Shown: in pieces, positions 60,493 through 64,000 of the stretch | Layout of the letters: the number at the start of each line of letters is the position of its first letter | Numbering within the stretch: the first letter of the stretch is position 1 | Source: Desmodus rotundus | Lineage: Eukaryota; Chordata; Mammalia; Chiroptera; Phyllostomidae | DNA: 64,000 nucleotides | Assembly (NCBI RefSeq): GCF_022682495.2 | Contig: NC_071389.1 | Span: 60,906,239 to 60,970,238, forward strand | Direction of reading: 5' to 3' | Translations under genes and position numbers: made by a program | Notes under the pieces: generated by a model | What the model was told of the DNA's origin: nothing | The model's input: the letters and a program-made list of their open reading frames with translations, nothing else | Databases searched by the model: none

Positions 60493-60576
60493 CTCGTCCT
60501 TGTTGATCAGTCCCATTTTAGACATGTCTATGTTAAAGTAATGGATATTTGGCAGGCTGATTTCCATGTCTTCTAT
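60493..60576 (-). CDS. UOX: Urate oxidase penultimate coding exon
   Basis: This 84 bp minus-strand exon has acceptor AG just above 60576 and donor GTAAG just below 60493. It encodes 28 residues: [14 protein letters not shown], then [17 protein letters not shown]-x-HYF is the uricase motif whose Asn and His correspond to the active-site Asn254 and His256 of the Aspergillus enzyme; both are kept. Phase 0 at both ends fits the neighbouring exons at 62527 and 58558. Reading past the donor would add only intron sequence. Confidence 0.95.
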
Positions 60577-61569
60577 CTGGAATCCACAATAATATACATC
60601 ACGTTGGGCAACTGTGCATCCGTCTGCCACTCAGCCCCTCCCCCACCAACCCAGCCTCAGTCCTTTGTCTCACCTCCTAGTCCTATTATTAGATGAGGCA
60701 CCCACTCTTCTCCTCTCCATGTACAAGACCTGCTCTCAGAAAAGCAAGAATTTCTTGGATCCAAAACCTGGGAGACTGCTTCAACATCTAACTGGCCCCC
60801 TGGGGCTGGCCAGCCAATCTCCTAAATTTCTCCTCATTCTGCTGCTAGTTCACCAGGCCTTTCCTTAACATTTGTGCGCCCTGGGGTAAGAGTGTAATGG
60901 GAGGCCCACATACCAGATGTCTAAAGATTTAAAAGTTATAAATCAAGCTAAAAAACTTTTATGTGAAATATGTTCTATCCTTCTAACTTGGCAAATATAC
61001 CTTCGAAACGACCTGGAAGGCTAGGATCTAATTGGAACTTCTCTAACTCCTCCGAGTGCCATGCCAGGACATAGTAGTGTGGGAAGAGTCAGCCCCCAGC
61101 CCTGGCCCACCCCATCTTCTTTCTTGTAGTCAGGTGGGTGGACACCCCAGCTTGTATATCAAGCCCCATGCACACCTCCTGCAAACATCTGACTTGTTGA
61201 CTCTCAGGCCTAAGGGTGCACATACAGATGGCATGATCTGCCCTCCAAAGGATGGTTCCAGGGACGAGAATTGCTTAGGTTCTAGAATTAGTCTCAGGTT
61301 ATTTTGGCAGGAAATTCTGGATTATGGGTATCCAGAGAGTGCTCTAGAAGGAATGCATGGGCTTCTGAAGTTTGTTTTTTTTTTTGTCTTGGTCTCACTG
61401 ACTTTTTATTGGTGGAGAGAAGAACAGCCACAGGAAGGCCTGAAGTGGACATCCACAGTGCTAGCCATGGCAGGGGTCCCTGCTGCCCAGGCCCAGCAGG
61501 GCATCCCAGCAGGGCATTCCTGCCCATCCCATCACAGCCTTAGTTCAGGCCTGCTTTCCAGGTTTCTGC

Positions 61570-62110
61570 AACAGCCTCTCAACAGTTCTTCTTGTCTGAA
61601 GTCTATTGCCCTTTCAGAGTGGTCTTTCTGGAATGCAAATCTGGTGGTACTATATCCTGCTTAAACCCCCAAGTGGCTCCTGAGTGCTTTCAGGATAAAG
61701 TGCAGGCTGGAAAGGAGACCACAGAGGCCCTGCGGATCTACTCTTGCCTCATTGCTAGGCACGTGGCAAGATGTTCACTTGCGGAGCTTCACGTACGGCA
61801 AACCCTCAACAGGAAATGACTGTTCCATGCTGCCTCCTGTCTCCACACCTACCCTGCTCCCTCACTTCTGAGTGTGAGCCCAGATAAACCCCATTTGTCC
61901 CTTCAGACTCAACTCAAACACCTCTCCCTCTAGAAAGCCTGGCGGGCACTGTCCCCATACCTGAGTTAGGTGCCTTCCTCTGCATTTCCGTAGTACTCTA
62001 TTCTTTATTGTATTGTTAGTTTACTTATTTTCTTCTTTGACTGAATAAGGAGATCTTTGGAGATAGCAGCCATGTCTAAATCATCTTTGTGTTCCTCATG
62101 TGTTGACAGA
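61570..62110 (+). repeat. L2 LINE 3' fragment
   Basis: CCCAAGTGGCTCCTGAGTGC, TTCAGGATAAAGTGCAGGCT, ACTCAACTCAAACACCTCTC, TAGAAAGCCTGGCGGGCACT and GTAGTACTCTATTCTTTATT follow the L2 3' consensus. It is antisense to UOX. Confidence 0.8.
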
Positions 62111-62234
62111 GGCATAATAACCATCAGTAATATCAAGTGGACGGACGGATGGGTGGACATGTCGATAAAGTCTCTCTGAATCTGTCCTTCATTCTCTGTA
62201 TCTCTGCACACATGGTCTGCTGCTCTAATTCTCT

Positions 62235-62270
62235 CTCATATTCGGGGCATGTGAATGTCCCGAATATGAG
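62235..62270. other. Near-perfect 16 bp hairpin with GTGA loop in UOX intron
   Basis: CTCATATTCGGGGCAT, loop GTGA, ATGTCCCGAATATGAG. The arms pair over 16 bp with a single G-T wobble. It sits in the intron between the UOX exons at 60493 and 62527. A GTGA loop is of the GNRA class. Possible origins are a relic of a palindromic DNA transposon or a structured RNA element; the sequence does not decide. Confidence 0.6.
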
Positions 62271-62526
62271 GCTTAGTTGTGGCAGGTTGAAGAGACTCAG
62301 AGAGTTTTCAGCAAAACTAAAGAGCTATAGCAGTGGCCTGCGTTTTCAGGTTGGACAGATTTTTCCATTTTTTGCTCTCTTCTCACTTGCTATAACAAGC
62401 TTTTGAACAACAGATGTCGTTTTTCATGTGTCTTCCACTTTCTTATTTTAACTCTCAACCCTCTTTCAGAGCTGACAGGAGACGCCAGTGCTCTCAGCCC
62501 ACAGAATGGCAAGTGAGGACACGTAC

Positions 62527-62650
62527 CTCGGGAACCTGGCTCAGGGAGAGCACCTGAATGTCATAGAGGGTCTTCTGGACAGAGGGCGAGTACTCGCCTT
62601 TGTCAAAGGGTCCAGCAAATTTCTCTAGGACAATGTCCCGAACGGTGTCC
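62527..62650 (-). CDS. UOX: Urate oxidase coding exon (active-site Val-Gln region)
   Basis: This 124 bp minus-strand exon lies between an acceptor (TTTTAG, above 62650) and donor GTACGT (62521-62526 reversed). The first base completes a split codon (Trp in known uricases); 41 codons follow: [20 protein letters not shown], then [24 protein letters not shown] matches Val227-Gln228 of Aspergillus uricase, which contact the urate ring. The exon is open and joins in frame to the exon at 60493. No further upstream exon is recognisable between 62653 and 64000, so the 5' part of the gene lies beyond the window. Confidence 0.94.
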
Positions 62651-62989
62651 CTAAAACACAGAAAAGAGAACTAAGGACTCATAGGGTGGTCTGTAGGAAT
62701 GTACATAAAGCTCAGAAGCAGTGACCTTCCTGTCCCTCAGAAAACAATTTTATTACTGATTTTAGAAGAGATTAATACCTTGTAATATTAAAAAATCTCA
62801 CTTCCCATTCCCTTACACATCCACACCACTCAAGAAACATATAGAGCGTCACCAGGCTATCTTCCTGATCTGGCACCAGGGCCCAGTGGGAATTCCAGGG
62901 TAAGCCTCCTTCCATGGTGGAAGAACCTATGAAGAAAGCTCCCAGGTACTCCAGCTCAGCTTGGCTGGTTCCTTGAATTGTTACATTTT

Positions 62990-63115
62990 AGGGGCTTTTT
63001 CTTTGTGCTGAATATCGTTTGGGATTACTTCATTGAATTCTCTCAATATACCTGAGGCAGATACTGCTATTATCCCCAATTAAGAGATGAGGAATCTGAG
63101 TTTAAAAGTTAAATG
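62990..63115 (-). repeat. MIR SINE fragment
   Basis: GGCAGATACTGCTATTATCC and CAATTAAGAGATGAGGAATC match reversed MIR core. Confidence 0.7.
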
Positions 63116-63757
63116 TTCCACTCTACATCCTTCTCTTTAGTGGGAGGCCCACTGAAAGTATTCAATACTTTTGAAGTCTTTTTAAAAGTCTTCAGTAGTT
63201 CCCCGACTCTGGCACACTCCATTTAGTGCTCTTTTCACCACAAACACATCAGGCTGCTGCCATGGGAAACATGTGAAATAAAAAAGGAAAAGTAAGATTG
63301 GGGTGAGGTGCTCTGTGAGCATTGCCCAACCTGTCACATAATCAGAGGAGCAGAGCAAAGCTGTACCAGTGGGAGCAAGCTGCCAGGGGCAGGCTCCAGC
63401 CCGTCATACAGAGAAGTCTCTAACAATTAGACCTGCAGCAAAGAAACGAGATGCCTGGTCAAAAATAAACTCCAGGAGTTCAGAGACTTAATTGCTGCTT
63501 GTAAGGATATTATAATAATAATCATATCTTTATATTGTTAAGGTATTTATAATTTATAAAGTAGTTCAGTGAATGTTACCTCATTTTGAGTTTAGCCTAG
63601 GGTGACCACATGTCACAGTTTGCCTGGGACCAAGGGGTTTCTTGAGGACATGGGACTTTCAGTGTCAAAATCAGGAATGTCCTTGACACACTGGAACAAG
63701 TTGGTCATACTAGTTTAGCCCTTTCTGCAAAACATCATTATCCTCACTTGATACAGA
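63116..63757. other. UOX intron sequence
   Basis: No upstream UOX exon is recognisable. 63595-63690, with GGGTGACCACATGTCACAGT, resembles an old interspersed repeat that I cannot name. Confidence 0.4.
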
Positions 63758-63949
63758 GGTTCTTACCATGTGGCTTCTGATCCAGCAGTACCAGCATCAC
63801 CTGGGAGCTTGTTAGAAATGCAAGTTCTCAGGCCTCACCCGAGACCTAGAGAGTCAGAACTTTTGGGGGTGGGCCCAGTGACATGCATTCATTCTAACAA
63901 GCCTTCCATGTGATTCTAATAACACAATCATGTTTAAGAACTACTGATT
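63758..63949 (-). mobile_element. MER5A hAT MITE
   Basis: CAGCATCACCTGGGAGCTTG, TTAGAAATGCAAGTTCTCAG, CAGAACTTTTGGGGGTGGGC and GAACTACTGATT are MER5A landmarks, near full length. Confidence 0.9.
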
Positions 63950-64000
63950 TAATCAATTAAATGCAGAGGATCACAGAAATTAGGGGGTCCATTCAATGTC

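Larger units (their letters stand above)
60577..62526 (-). other. UOX: UOX penultimate intron (holds L2 fragment and a hairpin)
   Basis: A 1.95 kb intron with matched splice sites. 61570-62110 is L2-derived; a near-perfect hairpin lies at 62235-62270. Confidence 0.8.

Noticed and set aside
61056..61664. 202-codon + strand frame
   Set aside because: Lies in a UOX intron on the opposite strand, overlaps an L2 fragment at its end, has no recognisable domain, and shows no splice context.
62653..64000. Search for the next upstream UOX exon
   Set aside because: No segment resembling the preceding uricase peptide was found; the exon is probably beyond the window.

Overview
This is a mammalian nuclear DNA window, almost certainly from a bat. 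Three tRNA-derived SINEs of the VES type, typical of bat genomes, are present; two have perfect target-site duplications. L1 fragments, MIR, L2, MER5, MER20, MaLR and ERV copies make up much of the rest. No bacterial-type genes, CRISPR arrays or operons are present. Coding sequence is a small fraction of the window.

Three protein-coding genes can be supported. (1) The last two coding exons of SAMD13 lie on the + strand at 25109-25220 and 40921-41064, followed by a ~1 kb 3'UTR with AATAAA at 42057. They encode a split SAM domain. (2) Inside the 15.7 kb SAMD13 intron, on the same strand, lies an intact intronless 214-codon J-domain protein gene (35900-36544). It is related to DNAJB6/DNAJB8/DNAJB3 but strongly diverged. 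(3) The last three coding exons of urate oxidase (UOX) lie on the - strand (62527-62650, 60493-60576, 58558-58632). They are open and correctly spliced, and end in the peroxisomal signal Ser-Lys-Leu. SAMD13 and UOX are convergent, as I recall for human 1p31, where UOX is a pseudogene.

Layout: 1-1250 old L1M remnant carrying a 209 bp inverted-repeat insertion; 1.5-3.4 kb MIR, MER5, MER20 and a VES SINE; 3.6-8.96 kb a nest of old L1 containing a hAT-like DNA transposon containing an internally deleted L1; 9.9-16.3 kb a nearly full-length dead L1 (minus strand) beside an older L1 3' end; 17.4 kb a GGGA tract; 18-25 kb upstream flank or intron of SAMD13 with a VES SINE and sparse old repeats; 25.1-42.1 kb SAMD13 with the nested J-protein gene; 42.1-58.5 kb the SAMD13-UOX intergenic region with L1 3' ends, a MaLR-like internal remnant and ERV LTRs; 58.5-64 kb the 3' part of UOX, with the transcript running right to left.

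The genes do not form a pathway. UOX is a peroxisomal purine-catabolic enzyme, SAMD13 a small SAM-domain protein of unknown role, and the nested J protein a candidate Hsp70 co-chaperone, plausibly germline-expressed by analogy with other intronless DNAJB copies. Repeat family names are from recognition of consensus-like stretches by eye; boundaries without a stated target-site duplication are approximate.
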